Assembly: GCA_035566435.1 (NCBI GenBank)
Contig: DATMRF010000077.1
Location: 26,791-90,790, forward strand
DNA from: DATMRF01 sp035566435
Lineage (GTDB): Bacteria > Verrucomicrobiota > Verrucomicrobiia > Limisphaerales > UBA8199
Direction of reading: 5' to 3'
Length of the DNA stretch: 64,000 nucleotides
This document shows, in pieces, positions 1 through 8,638 of the stretch. Positions within the stretch are counted from its first letter, which is position 1; every line of letters begins with the position of its first letter. Both the position numbers and the translations under genes were made by a program. A model generated the notes under the pieces. That model was not told where the DNA came from, did no database searches, and saw only the letters and a list, made by a program, of their open reading frames with translations.

Positions 1-1
1 G

Positions 2-3000
2 CGCCGGAACGCCGTGCCCGGGCAGTGGAACCAAAGGAACAATGACAACAACTATTACAGCCAGCCGCAGGGGTACGTGGATTATTCCGGCACGGGCGGC
101 TTCTTGCAGCGCCCGGGCCACCAGGCGGACATTTGGTATATCGGGATTTACACTCCCACGCAGGCGCTGGGCAGTTTCGTCCTGACCGGGAACCAGCTCG
201 TGGGCCAGGCCAGTGGCTTCGATGGCGCGGGAAGCAGCACCAGCGTCACGAATCAGCCGGCGGGCAAGTGGAGCTTCGTCCGGATCGATGTTCCGTCGGA
301 TGCTTTCGGCTGGGACCTGCGCCTGGTCAATGTGCGGAATGGAAACCCGCAGATGGCGGTGAGCCGGGACACCTTGCCGACGGCACTGAATAACGCCGGT
401 TCATGGAACGGGCTGTATTCGGCTCCCTGGTCCTCGACGAGTTGGGCCAGTGGGAGCCAGTGGGCGTTCGCTTCAGACTGGACGGGTTGCGGGCCGGTGC
501 CGGTGTTGAGCATGGGAATGGGCAACCCGTTGCAGGCCGGAACCTATTACGTCGGCGTTCAGGAGCCAGTCAGCACCAGCAGTTTCACGCTGCAAAGCCG
601 GGGGATCGGGCTGACGAACGACACGGTCCGCGTTGTGGACCTGGGCTTCACATCGAATACCAACAACCCCAGCCTGGCGGTGGGCGAAGTCGATTATTAC
701 CGGGTGGTCGTGCCCGCCAATCAGCCGAACTGGAAACTGAGCCTGCATGCCGTTGCGGGCGAGGTGTTGTTGAAGGTGCAGAAGGATTTCCTCCCCAACA
801 GCGGCTCGGGGATTTACGGCTATGGAGACGCCTTCGGATACGGCGGCCAGAAGATGATGAAAGCAGGCGATGAGCAGTGGGTTCTGCTGCCGCAAGGCGG
901 GAGCAACAGTTTGATCGCGGGCACGTACTTCGTCGCAGTGGTCGCCCAGGGGCAAGGCCTGACGAATCAGGATTGCAGCGGGCCGGGCAGTGGTTGGGGA
1001 ACGGGCAGCAGCGGTTACGCGCTTACCAGCAAAGTCGAGCCCGTGACGATGCTTCCCAATAATCTGGGCTACGGCAGTGATCTGCTGTTCACCAACACGC
1101 AGGCCGGGGGCGAAATGAAGTTTTGCCAATTCAACGTTCCCGCGGGCATCGCGAGCATCGAGGTGCGCCTGGAAAACCGGGCCGGCAATCCGATCATGGA
1201 ATTGAATAGCGGGACCAATTTGGTCGGCACCTGGCCGTATAACTTGTGGTATGACCCCGATCCCTACGGAAACTTCGCGGGAACCAATTCTTTTTGGCGC
1301 GATGGAAGCCTGATCACGGTCGTCAATCCGAGCGGCCTGTACAGCCTGTCAATTTACGGCGCCATCTCGAACAACGTTTATCCCGACGCCGCTTACGTGC
1401 TGCGCGTGCATGCCCAGCCACCGCCGGTGGTCGCTTTTGACGGGGGCGCGGCGGCAGTGACCAATCAGCCGGCGGGGACGTGGCAATTCTTTCAAGTAAA
1501 CGTGCCGGCCGATGCGTTGGGCTGGGATGTGCGGCTGGTCGGAGTTACGAACGGCAACCCGCAGATGGTGGTGAGCCGAGACGCCCTGCCCACCGGGTTG
1601 ACGACGACTTCGCCCTGGACACCGGGGCATGGCGGCTACGACCCACTGGTTTATGCGGGCTGTTCACCGAACTGGCCCAGCGGCGACCAATGGCTCAATC
1701 ACGATTGGACCGGGTGCGGGACGCTGCCGCTGCTGGCCATGGGGATGGGAAATCCGTTGGAGCCGGGAACGTATTACATCGGCGTGCAGGACCCGCAGTA
1801 TGCGAGCAGTTACACCCTGCAAAGCCGCGGGATTGGAGCCAGCTACTCCATTGCCATTCGGGACCTGAACCTGAAGGACACCAATGCCAATGCCAGCCTA
1901 GTGGTGGGCGAGGGGGATTATTACCGGGTGAGCGTGCCAGCCAACCAGCTCGACTGGAAACTCCAACTGCACGCGGTGGCGGGTGAAGTGTTATTGAAGG
2001 TGCAGAAGGATTTTCTGCCCAACAGCGGGTCGGGCTTTGTTGGTTACGGGGACGTGTACAACGGTTATGGCGGCCAAATGATGATGAAGCCCGGCGATGA
2101 GCATTGGGCGCTGCTGCCGCCGAACGGTAGTAATAGTGTAACGGCGGGAACCTATTATGTGCTTGTGGTCAGCCAGGGCCAGAACCTGACGAATTCCTAT
2201 TGCAGCCTGGGCGGCGGTTGGGGACCCGGCGCGGCGAACTACACGCTGACCAGCGAGGCCGAACCGGTCACCGTTCTTCCCTCCACTCTCGGCTACGGCA
2301 GCGACCTGGTGCTGAGCAACGCGCAAGCGGGCGGCGAAATGAAGTTCTACCAATTCAACGTGCCTGCCGGTCTGGCCACGGTCGAGGTGCGCCTGGAGAA
2401 CCAGGCGGGCCATCCGTTAATGGACTTGAGCAGCGGGACACTTATGGTGGGCACGTGGCCATATAATCTGTGGTACGACCCCGATCCCTACGGCAATTAC
2501 GGCGGCACCAATTCCTCCTGGCGCGATGGAAGCCTTATCACTGTTCCGAACCCGCAGCCCGGGCCGTACAGCCTCACCGTTTACGGCCAATCCGACAACT
2601 CGGGCAACTTTTTGGATGCCAGCTATACCTTGCGCGTGCGCGCGGTGCCGCCGGCCCTGGTCGCTTTCGACGGCGGCACCGCGACGGTGACCAATCAGGC
2701 TGCGGGCACCTGGCAATTTTTCCAGGTAAACGTGCCGGCCGGAGCGGTGGGCTGGGATGTGCGGCTGGAGGGCGTCACCAACGGCAACCCGCAGATGGTA
2801 GTGGGCCGGAACACGCTGCCCACCGGGTTGACGACCACCTCGCCCTGGACGCCGGGCCACGGCGGCTATGACCCACTGGTTTACCCCGGCTGTTCACCGA
2901 CCTGGCCCAGCGGCAGCCAATGGCTCAATCACGAATGGACCGGGTGCGGGACCTTGCCGCTGCTGGTGCTGGGGATGGGCAATCCGCTCGAGGCGGGCAC

Positions 3001-6000
3001 TTATTACATCGGCGTGCAGGACCCGAATAATCCGAGCAGTTACACTCTCCAAAGCCGTGGGATTGGACCAGGCTACACCGTGGCAATTCGGAACTTGAAC
3101 CTGAACGACAGCGCCCAGAACCCAAGCCTGGCCGTCGGGCAGGAGGATTTTTACAGAGTAACTGTCCCGCCGAACCAGCCGGATTGGAAACTGCAACTGC
3201 ACGCCGCGTCCGGAGAAGTATTGTTGAAAGTGCAGAAGGATTTTCTGCCCAACAGCGGGTCGGGCTTTGTCGGTTACGGGGACGTGTACAACGGCTATGG
3301 CGGCCAAATGATGATGAAGCCCGGCGACGAGCAATGGGCGCTGCTGCCGCCCAACGGGAGCAATAGTGTAACCGCCGGAATCTATTACGTGCTGGTGGTG
3401 AGCCAGGGCCAAAACCTGACGAACACCTATTGCAACGGCGCGGGCAGTGGCTGGGGGCCCGGGGCGGCGAACTACACGCTCATCAGCGAGGCCGAACCGG
3501 TCACCGTCCTGCCCGCCACCCTGGGCTACGGGAACGACCTGTTATTCACCAACGGGCAGGCCGGTGGTGAGATGAAGTTTTACGAGTTCGTCGTGCCCGC
3601 AGGCCTGCCTACTGTCGAAGTGCGCCTGGAGAACCGGGTGGGTAATCCGTTGATGGACTTGAGCCGCGGACCAGCCATGGTCGGCACCTGGCCTTACAAC
3701 CTCTGGTATGACCCCGATCCCTACGGCAATTTCGGCGGCACCAATTCGGCCTGGCGCGACGGAAATCTTATCACGATTCCCAATGTGGCGGCCGGTCTCT
3801 ACAGCCTGAGCGTGTATGGCGGATCCGACGGTTCCGGCAATTTCCCTGACGCGAGCTACACACTGCGCGTCCACGCACCCGTGCTACCGGACTTGAGCTT
3901 CGGTCCGGAGCTGAGTTCCGGCGGCGTGACGAATGTGGCTTCGGGCGTGCTGGCGGACAACCAGCGGAGTTTTTACCGAGTCACCGTGCCCGCCACCGTG
4001 GCGGGAGCGCAGGTCCTGGGCTGGCAACTCGACCTGACGACTCTAAACGGAACTCCGTCGGTGCGCGTGCGCAAGAATTTGCTGCCGGACGACCAGGGCA
4101 GTGACGGCACTTCTCCATTCAGCATCGGGACCGCCGCCATCGTGCCCCCTTACCTCACGCCAGGAACCTGGTACGTCGAGGTCAAGGGGACGGGTTCAAC
4201 CACTTACGTGTTGACCAGCAGCGAGCTCACCACCAATACCCTGAAGCATCAACTTTGGGTAATGCCGCAGTTGGGACAAGTGACGGCAGTACCGGGTCTG
4301 ACGTTCCCCGCTATTGGCGACAGCGGCGTCGATACCAATGGCAACCAGCTCCCGGGCGACCAGGGGATCGACCTGGCCCAGGGCCAGTTTGATTATTACG
4401 CCGTGGTTGTTCCCACGAATAATGCCGGCCTGCTGCGCACCGAACTGCAGGCCATCAGCGGTAATCCCAATCTCTACTTGCGCGTAGGAACGGCGCCTAC
4501 GTTGTCACATGACGTCAATGGGCACAACGGCACTATTTATGAGCGCTCGATGACGGGCGGCACGACCGAGTATGGAAGCTGGGTGCCGATGAATGGCCGC
4601 TATGAGTCGCAGCTCACCCCCGGAATCTGGGTGCTCGCGGTTCAGGCCGGCGGCAATGCGAATGTCCGTTACCGGCTGCAGCTCTCCTGCGGCAATTCTG
4701 CCACGAACGGACTGGTTCAGGACCTGGCGTTGAACGGCGGCAGTTTTACCAATCAAAATCTCAACGGCGGGGATTGGCGCTTCTATCGCGTGACGATCCC
4801 TTCAAACGCTCCGACGGCCTGGGTCGTGACGTGGTCCCGCAGCCTGGGCAGCGCGCGCATGTTCGTGCGCGACACCGTGCCGCCGGGGGACGGGAACGCT
4901 ACCATGGATTACTCGGATCCCAATTACAACCCTCTGCCGTCCTGGTGGTGGGATCTCGGGCTGCAGGCGTGGGCTCGGGACGGCAAAAACCAAGGACCGT
5001 ATCCGCGGTTCGACGCGCCGGGAACGTATGCCATGTCCACGCCGCCACTCCGCCCGGGAGCGGTGTATTATCTGGGCTTTTGGTCAGCTACCGATACTAC
5101 GTTCTCGCTGAGTTCGGCCACCAACGGCACACCGGTGCAGGTCACGAATACGATTCCGTTTACCAGCGGCGCGATCGCCGGCGTTATCCCCGGCTACGGC
5201 AGCGCCTCATACAGGGTGGACGTCCCGGTTGGAGCGACCCGCCTGATGTTCAACACGACCAATTCGGCGAATCTTGTGGTAGCGGTAGAACAAGGCACCC
5301 TGGCGCAGGCGGGCGGGCCGGCACATTGGTTAAGCAGCGGAGCCAACGTCAGCCTCAACCAAGTGCTCAATCTAGCCAACAACTGGCCGTGGTTGCCCGG
5401 CTATTCCTATTATCTGACGGTCACCAATACTTCTCCCGGGGCCGAAAATTTCAGCCTGACGATGAGCGTCCCGGCGGACCTGGAGCCGCTCGGTCTGCTC
5501 GCGCCAAACTCCGTCACTTCGGCTCGTCCCAACCCGTCTGTCCAGTTGATTTGGGGGGTGACGAACCAGGGTCCAGCCTCGGCCTCGGGTGACTGGTATG
5601 ACGTGGTCTGGTGCTCAACTAACGGGGTATTGGACAGTCAATCGGTCGCGATGGGTTACTTCTTGATCAGCAAGACTGTTCCGCCAGGCGGAGTCTACTG
5701 GTACACAAACACAACCGCGCTGCCGCTGAGCGCCAGCGGCAACTACTGGCTGTTCGTGCAGGTGGACGCGAATGACTCCATTTACGAAGCGAATCTGGGC
5801 GACAAGGTTTCCGCGCCCGTATCGGGCAGCTTCGCCCTGGTCCCGCCCGACCTGGCACCGATCCGCCTGGTAGCTCCGGCGATAGTCACTTCATCGACTC
5901 CGAATCCGGTGATCCAGTTGGCGTGGGGGGTGACGAATCAAGGGCCCGGGCAAGCTTCAGGCGGGTGGTATGACCGGATTTGGTTTTCGACCAATGGAGT

Positions 6001-6433
6001 GCTGGACGGCCAATCGATGGATCTCGGCTACTTTTACTACTCACAGGTCGTGGCGCCTGCGGGCGTTTACTGGCAAACGAACATGGTGACGTTGCCGCTC
6101 GTCGCCGGCGGGACTTACACGCTCTTCCTGCAGGTGGACACGTTCGACTATCTCTACGAATCGAGGAAGGACAATAACGTTTCGTCAGGGGTCGCGGGCA
6201 CGGTGGTCCCTCCCCCGCCGTCCTTCCAATCGGTCACCACCGCAAGCGGCAGGATCACTTTCAGTTGGAGCGCCGTCCCGGGGAGGACCTACCAGGTGCA
6301 GTTCAAAACCAATTTGGGCCAGGCCCAGTGGACCAACCTGATGAGCGTCTCCGCCACCAATTCAGCAGCGACGGCCTACGACGACATTAGTGCTGATCCA
6401 CAACGTTTCTATCGGGTTGTCATCCTGCCCTGA
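2..6433 (+). CDS. Giant exported repeat protein (PPC-like and CARDB-like domains), 5' end outside window
   Basis: The frame is open from the left edge, so the true start lies upstream; the first GTG inside is at 14. At least 2139 residues are visible. Residues about 69-1290 are three copies of a roughly 405-410-residue module, each with Trp-rich beta segments (for example GWDVRLVGVTNGNPQMVV) resembling bacterial pre-peptidase C-terminal (PPC) folds. Further PPC-like blocks follow to about 1815. Two CARDB-like domains lie near 1818-1940 and 1945-2060, each with a WGVTNQGP motif. A C-terminal beta domain (about 2065-2139, starting near SVTTASGRITFSWSAVPGR) resembles C-terminal modules common on large verrucomicrobial exported proteins. 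No enzyme motif is visible. It is probably a cell-surface or secreted adhesin or structural protein; function unknown. Domain calls are by eye. Confidence 0.8.
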   Translation, partial: RRNAVPGQWNQRNNDNNYYSQPQGYVDYSGTGGFLQRPGHQADIWYIGIYTPTQALGSFVLTGNQLVGQASGFDGAGSSTSVTNQPAGKWSFVRIDVPSDAFGWDLRLVNVRNGNPQMAVSRDTLPTALNNAGSWNGLYSAPWSSTSWASGSQWAFASDWTGCGPVPVLSMGMGNPLQAGTYYVGVQEPVSTSSFTLQSRGIGLTNDTVRVVDLGFTSNTNNPSLAVGEVDYYRVVVPANQPNWKLSLHAVAGEVLLKVQKDFLPNSGSGIYGYGDAFGYGGQKMMKAGDEQWVLLPQGGSNSLIAGTYFVAVVAQGQGLTNQDCSGPGSGWGTGSSGYALTSKVEPVTMLPNNLGYGSDLLFTNTQAGGEMKFCQFNVPAGIASIEVRLENRAGNPIMELNSGTNLVGTWPYNLWYDPDPYGNFAGTNSFWRDGSLITVVNPSGLYSLSIYGAISNNVYPDAAYVLRVHAQPPPVVAFDGGAAAVTNQPAGTWQFFQVNVPADALGWDVRLVGVTNGNPQMVVSRDALPTGLTTTSPWTPGHGGYDPLVYAGCSPNWPSGDQWLNHDWTGCGTLPLLAMGMGNPLEPGTYYIGVQDPQYASSYTLQSRGIGASYSIAIRDLNLKDTNANASLVVGEGDYYRVSVPANQLDWKLQLHAVAGEVLLKVQKDFLPNSGSGFVGYGDVYNGYGGQMMMKPGDEHWALLPPNGSNSVTAGTYYVLVVSQGQNLTNSYCSLGGGWGPGAANYTLTSEAEPVTVLPSTLGYGSDLVLSNAQAGGEMKFYQFNVPAGLATVEVRLENQAGHPLMDLSSGTLMVGTWPYNLWYDPDPYGNYGGTNSSWRDGSLITVPNPQPGPYSLTVYGQSDNSGNFLDASYTLRVRAVPPALVAFDGGTATVTNQAAGTWQFFQVNVPAGAVGWDVRLEGVTNGNPQMVVGRNTLPTGLTTTSPWTPGHGGYDPLVYPGCSPTWPSGSQWLNHEWTGCGTLPLLVLGMGNPLEAGTYYIGVQDPNNPSSYTLQSRGIGPGYTVAIRNLNLNDSAQNPSLAVGQEDFYRVTVPPNQPDWKLQLHAASGEVLLKVQKDFLPNSGSGFVGYGDVYNGYGGQMMMKPGDEQWALLPPNGSNSVTAGIYYVLVVSQGQNLTNTYCNGAGSGWGPGAANYTLISEAEPVTVLPATLGYGNDLLFTNGQAGGEMKFYEFVVPAGLPTVEVRLENRVGNPLMDLSRGPAMVGTWPYNLWYDPDPYGNFGGTNSAWRDGNLITIPNVAAGLYSLSVYGGSDGSGNFPDASYTLRVHAPVLPDLSFGPELSSGGVTNVASGVLADNQRSFYRVTVPATVAGAQVLGWQLDLTTLNGTPSVRVRKNLLPDDQGSDGTSPFSIGTAAIVPPYLTPGTWYVEVKGTGSTTYVLTSSELTTNTLKHQLWVMPQLGQVTAVPGLTFPAIGDSGVDTNGNQLPGDQGIDLAQGQFDYYAVVVPTNNAGLLRTELQAISGNPNLYLRVGTAPTLSHDVNGHNGTIYERSMTGGTTEYGSWVPMNGRYESQLTPGIWVLAVQAGGNANVRYRLQLSCGNSATNGLVQDLALNGGSFTNQNLNGGDWRFYRVTIPSNAPTAWVVTWSRSLGSARMFVRDTVPPGDGNATMDYSDPNYNPLPSWWWDLGLQAWARDGKNQGPYPRFDAPGTYAMSTPPLRPGAVYYLGFWSATDTTFSLSSATNGTPVQVTNTIPFTSGAIAGVIPGYGSASYRVDVPVGATRLMFNTTNSANLVVAVEQGTLAQAGGPAHWLSSGANVSLNQVLNLANNWPWLPGYSYYLTVTNTSPGAENFSLTMSVPADLEPLGLLAPNSVTSARPNPSVQLIWGVTNQGPASASGDWYDVVWCSTNGVLDSQSVAMGYFLISKTVPPGGVYWYTNTTALPLSASGNYWLFVQVDANDSIYEANLGDKVSAPVSGSFALVPPDLAPIRLVAPAIVTSSTPNPVIQLAWGVTNQGPGQASGGWYDRIWFSTNGVLDGQSMDLGYFYYSQVVAPAGVYWQTNMVTLPLVAGGTYTLFLQVDTFDYLYESRKDNNVSSGVAGTVVPPPPSFQSVTTASGRITFSWSAVPGRTYQVQFKTNLGQAQWTNLMSVSATNSAATAYDDISADPQRFYRVVILP
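218..3880 (+). repeat. Three ~1.2-kb tandem repeats inside the giant gene
   Basis: Unit 2 (about 1430-2659) and unit 3 (about 2660-3880) are spaced by exactly 1230 bp; unit 1 (about 218-1429) is 1212 bp long. Both periods are multiples of three. Units 2 and 3 are nearly identical in long stretches, for example around 1592-1800 against 2822-3030, while unit 1 is clearly more diverged. This suggests a recent duplication or gene conversion of the last module. The array is a likely site of length variation and of misassembly. Confidence 0.9.
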
Positions 6434-6444
6434 TTCACGTTCAC

Positions 6445-6484
6445 GGGACCACGGGACTACAGGACCACGGGACCACAGGACCAC
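6445..6484. repeat. Octamer tandem array, 5 x 8 bp
   Basis: Five back-to-back octamers read GGGACCAC, GGGACTAC, AGGACCAC, GGGACCAC and AGGACCAC (consensus RGGACYAC). The array starts 11 bases after the stop codon of the giant gene. Confidence 0.9.
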
Positions 6485-6647
6485 GCACCGGCGGGCGGCG
6501 GCGATGCTTGGCGTGGGAAACGTTTCTGAATTCCCCCAGCTGACCGAGCGAGGTTAGGTTTGCGGGGCGTCGGGAGAGGGATTGGGAGGGAGGAGGTTGA
6601 ACGCCTGGGCGAAGATCTGATGGATATCGGCGAGGAGGGGTTGGATG

Positions 6648-6671
6648 AATGGAGTGGTGGAGTGATGGGGC
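6648..6671. repeat. Octamer tandem array, 3 x 8 bp
   Basis: Three degenerate octamers read AATGGAGT, GGTGGAGT and GATGGGGC. The array lies in the same spacer as the arrays at 6445 and 6685, but with a different unit. Confidence 0.6.
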
Positions 6672-6684
6672 GGTGCCGGCGGGT

Positions 6685-6712
6685 GCAGGTTGCAGGTTGA
6701 AAGTTGAAGGTT
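6685..6712. repeat. Heptamer tandem array, 4 x 7 bp (GGTTGAA type)
   Basis: Four heptamers read GCAGGTT, GCAGGTT, GAAAGTT and GAAGGTT. Rotated, the unit is GGTTGMA/AGTTGAA. It matches, on the opposite strand, the heptamer array at 14368-14402. Confidence 0.8.
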
Positions 6713-6934
6713 CGCAAGCGGCTTCCGGGGCCGGCGCGGCGGGGAGGGGTGAGCTCAGCATTCCAGCCCAACTTCGTCAGGTCCATAGTGGCGCGCCGAT
6801 TGAACTGTTCATGGGCTACACCTTGTGCCCGAGCCTCACTGCTACGAAAGTCGAAGTTGGAGATCAGCGAATGCGGCGAACCGGAGGGATAAATGACAGG
6901 AAGAAAATGCCGCCTCTGCATCCAAAGGCTTGGG

Positions 6935-7567
6935 TTACTTAGATTCGGTGTAGTCGCGAAACCGGGCCGTTGCCAAAGCCTGCGGGTCATGCGAGGTGAC
7001 CGCCGGACCAACATAGACCGTTCTGGAGAGAACCAACCTTTGCAACCCATACAACTTCCAGGTCTTTCCATCCGTTGAGGCGAAGGCCGAAAACCGATCC
7101 CCCAGACGCTCGACGCGGAGCCATGAATTGGGGTAGGCAGCGGGGAATTCCGGCGGGGCCGGAGGCCTCACGGCGGGATAAAGCGCCTGACAATCGCCTC
7201 CTGCCACCGACCGGGACTGCATTTCATAGCCTCCCAGATTGTTGTTCCGAGGCGAGTTGTCGGAAAAAACCAGGAACATCAAGTGGGGACTGTCCGCGTT
7301 CAGGGTCTCCCGAATCATGAGGCCCGCCTTGGAATACAGGTGTGCCGGCGTGAAGCTTTCGACGCGCACGGCGATGTCGAAGTCACGTGGAAGCTGTTTG
7401 TATAAGAAATGAAACTGGTCTGATTTTTCCCAAATATCGGCTCCGCCGGCGACGAGGTCCCAGCCGCCCTCAACCTGCCTGGCGGAGCCCGCCAGTCGCG
7501 GTGAGCCGATGTCGAGATTAGAGAAGCGTCCCGATTGGCCGCTGGCGGGATTTGATTTCGTTTTCAT
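6935..7567 (-). CDS. LamG/DUF1349-like concanavalin A-type beta-sandwich protein
   Basis: The protein has 210 residues and no obvious signal peptide. The central part (FDIAVRVESFTPAHLYSKAG, then GLMIRETL and WLRVERLGDRFSAFASTDGK) is the pattern of the DUF1349/'regulation of enolase 1' family, a concanavalin A-like fold often found as a sugar-binding or accessory domain. The conserved GLMIR and WLRVER...S.DGK strings support the fold. No catalytic residues are evident. It follows the M50 protease gene in the same direction with a 40-bp gap, so the two may be cotranscribed. Substrate and role are unknown. Confidence 0.75.
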   Translation of the reverse strand: MKTKSNPASGQSGRFSNLDIGSPRLAGSARQVEGGWDLVAGGADIWEKSDQFHFLYKQLPRDFDIAVRVESFTPAHLYSKAGLMIRETLNADSPHLMFLVFSDNSPRNNNLGGYEMQSRSVAGGDCQALYPAVRPPAPPEFPAAYPNSWLRVERLGDRFSAFASTDGKTWKLYGLQRLVLSRTVYVGPAVTSHDPQALATARFRDYTESK

Positions 7568-7607
7568 ATAAGTTCGAAAAGGCTTCAGCGCAGAGGCACT
7601 TTACGCG

Positions 7608-8480
7608 TTACAGTTGCGAGGCTGGTACAATGTGCGTGAGCGCCATCCCAAGGAGCAAGGCCCCAATCAGGCCGAAGTACATCCCGGCCATAACCAGCCT
7701 GCGGCCAGGCGTCACCTCGAAGTAGCGGCGCTCTTCGTCAGTCTTCTTGCGAAACAGGAACCATAGCCTGGGCAGCGACAAAACGAGGATGAGGCCGACC
7801 AGAAAGTTCGGATGAACCACCAGCAACACCGACATCACGGCCGCCCCAACGAGCCAGAGCCAGGGGGAGAGCGCGGTGACGATGCGACCGCCATCCAGGA
7901 AACCAATCGGCGCCAGGTTGAACAGATTCAGAAAGAAACCGGTAAAAGCCAGAGCACGGAACAGCGGATTGCCGGTGAGCACGAACAACCCCTCACAAAC
8001 CAATGCACCTGCCGTACCCAGAAGCGGGCCCCCAATGCCCACCCAGGCTTCCATCCACGCGTCCTTCGGGGCATCCTTCAACGCGATCAGCGCACCCATG
8101 AACGGAATGAACACCGGTGCCCCCACCTTGAGGCCGAAGAATCGCGCGACGAGCAGGTGTCCGCACTCATGGACAAAAATCAACAGCACAAACCCCAAGG
8201 CAAACATCCAACCCCAGGCCAGGGCGTAAGCCCCTATCGAAAGGAGCATCGTGCCGCCGGTCTTCAACAGAATCGGGAAAAACTTAACAAGCGGCACCAC
8301 CAGAAACTTCAACTTTGCCGCAAACTTGACAATCACCAGCAACGCCACCCCAATCGGAGCGAAGAGTTTCTTGAGCCTCTGTCCGAGGGTCGGTTCCGTA
8401 CCGGGAGGTTCGGAATAATGCGGCTCAAACGCAGGCGGAGCCGGTGGCGGTTCATGACCGGTGTCGTTCATCCAAGGCAA
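7608..8480 (-). CDS. Site-2 protease-type M50 membrane metalloprotease
   Basis: The protein has 290 residues. A Pro-rich cytoplasmic N-terminus (about 1-40) is followed by several hydrophobic segments. The zinc-binding motif HECGH lies inside a membrane segment (FVHECGHLLVARFFGLKVG), and the second metal-ligand motif FLDGGRIVTAL matches the LDG signature of site-2 proteases. Together they identify an intramembrane M50 protease, related to rhomboid-unlike SpoIVFB/RseP enzymes but without a PDZ domain. The usual role is cleaving membrane-bound regulators; the target here is unknown. ATG codons at 8480 and 8471 are both possible starts. It is divergent from the PQQ-propeller gene across about 160 bp. 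Confidence 0.9.
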   Translation of the reverse strand: MPWMNDTGHEPPPAPPAFEPHYSEPPGTEPTLGQRLKKLFAPIGVALLVIVKFAAKLKFLVVPLVKFFPILLKTGGTMLLSIGAYALAWGWMFALGFVLLIFVHECGHLLVARFFGLKVGAPVFIPFMGALIALKDAPKDAWMEAWVGIGGPLLGTAGALVCEGLFVLTGNPLFRALAFTGFFLNLFNLAPIGFLDGGRIVTALSPWLWLVGAAVMSVLLVVHPNFLVGLILVLSLPRLWFLFRKKTDEERRYFEVTPGRRLVMAGMYFGLIGALLLGMALTHIVPASQL

Positions 8481-8638
8481 TGTGAGACTGGAGATTGGTC
8501 AGCGCAACCTGTTTCATGCTCGAGCCGATGCAAGGGATTTGAGGAGTGGAATTTCAGCAAGTGCGGGGCGTCAACGAGGCCGGGTTCAACACCACCTCGC
8601 TTTGCAATCCTGCAGGTGGGGTTTATCTTGGCCGAACC

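Larger units (their letters stand above)
6434..6934. other. Intergenic spacer with three short tandem arrays
   Basis: There is no convincing gene between the giant protein and the LamG-like gene. The spacer holds three separate degenerate 7- or 8-bp tandem arrays, listed separately. A short minus-strand reading near 6555-6650 (LLADIHQIFAQAFNLL before a stop) could be the C-terminal relic of a lost protein, but it is too short to assign. Confidence 0.6.

Noticed and set aside
6555..6650. Short minus-strand reading LLADIHQIFAQAFNLL
   Set aside because: Too short and without a start or a family; kept only as a remark on the spacer.
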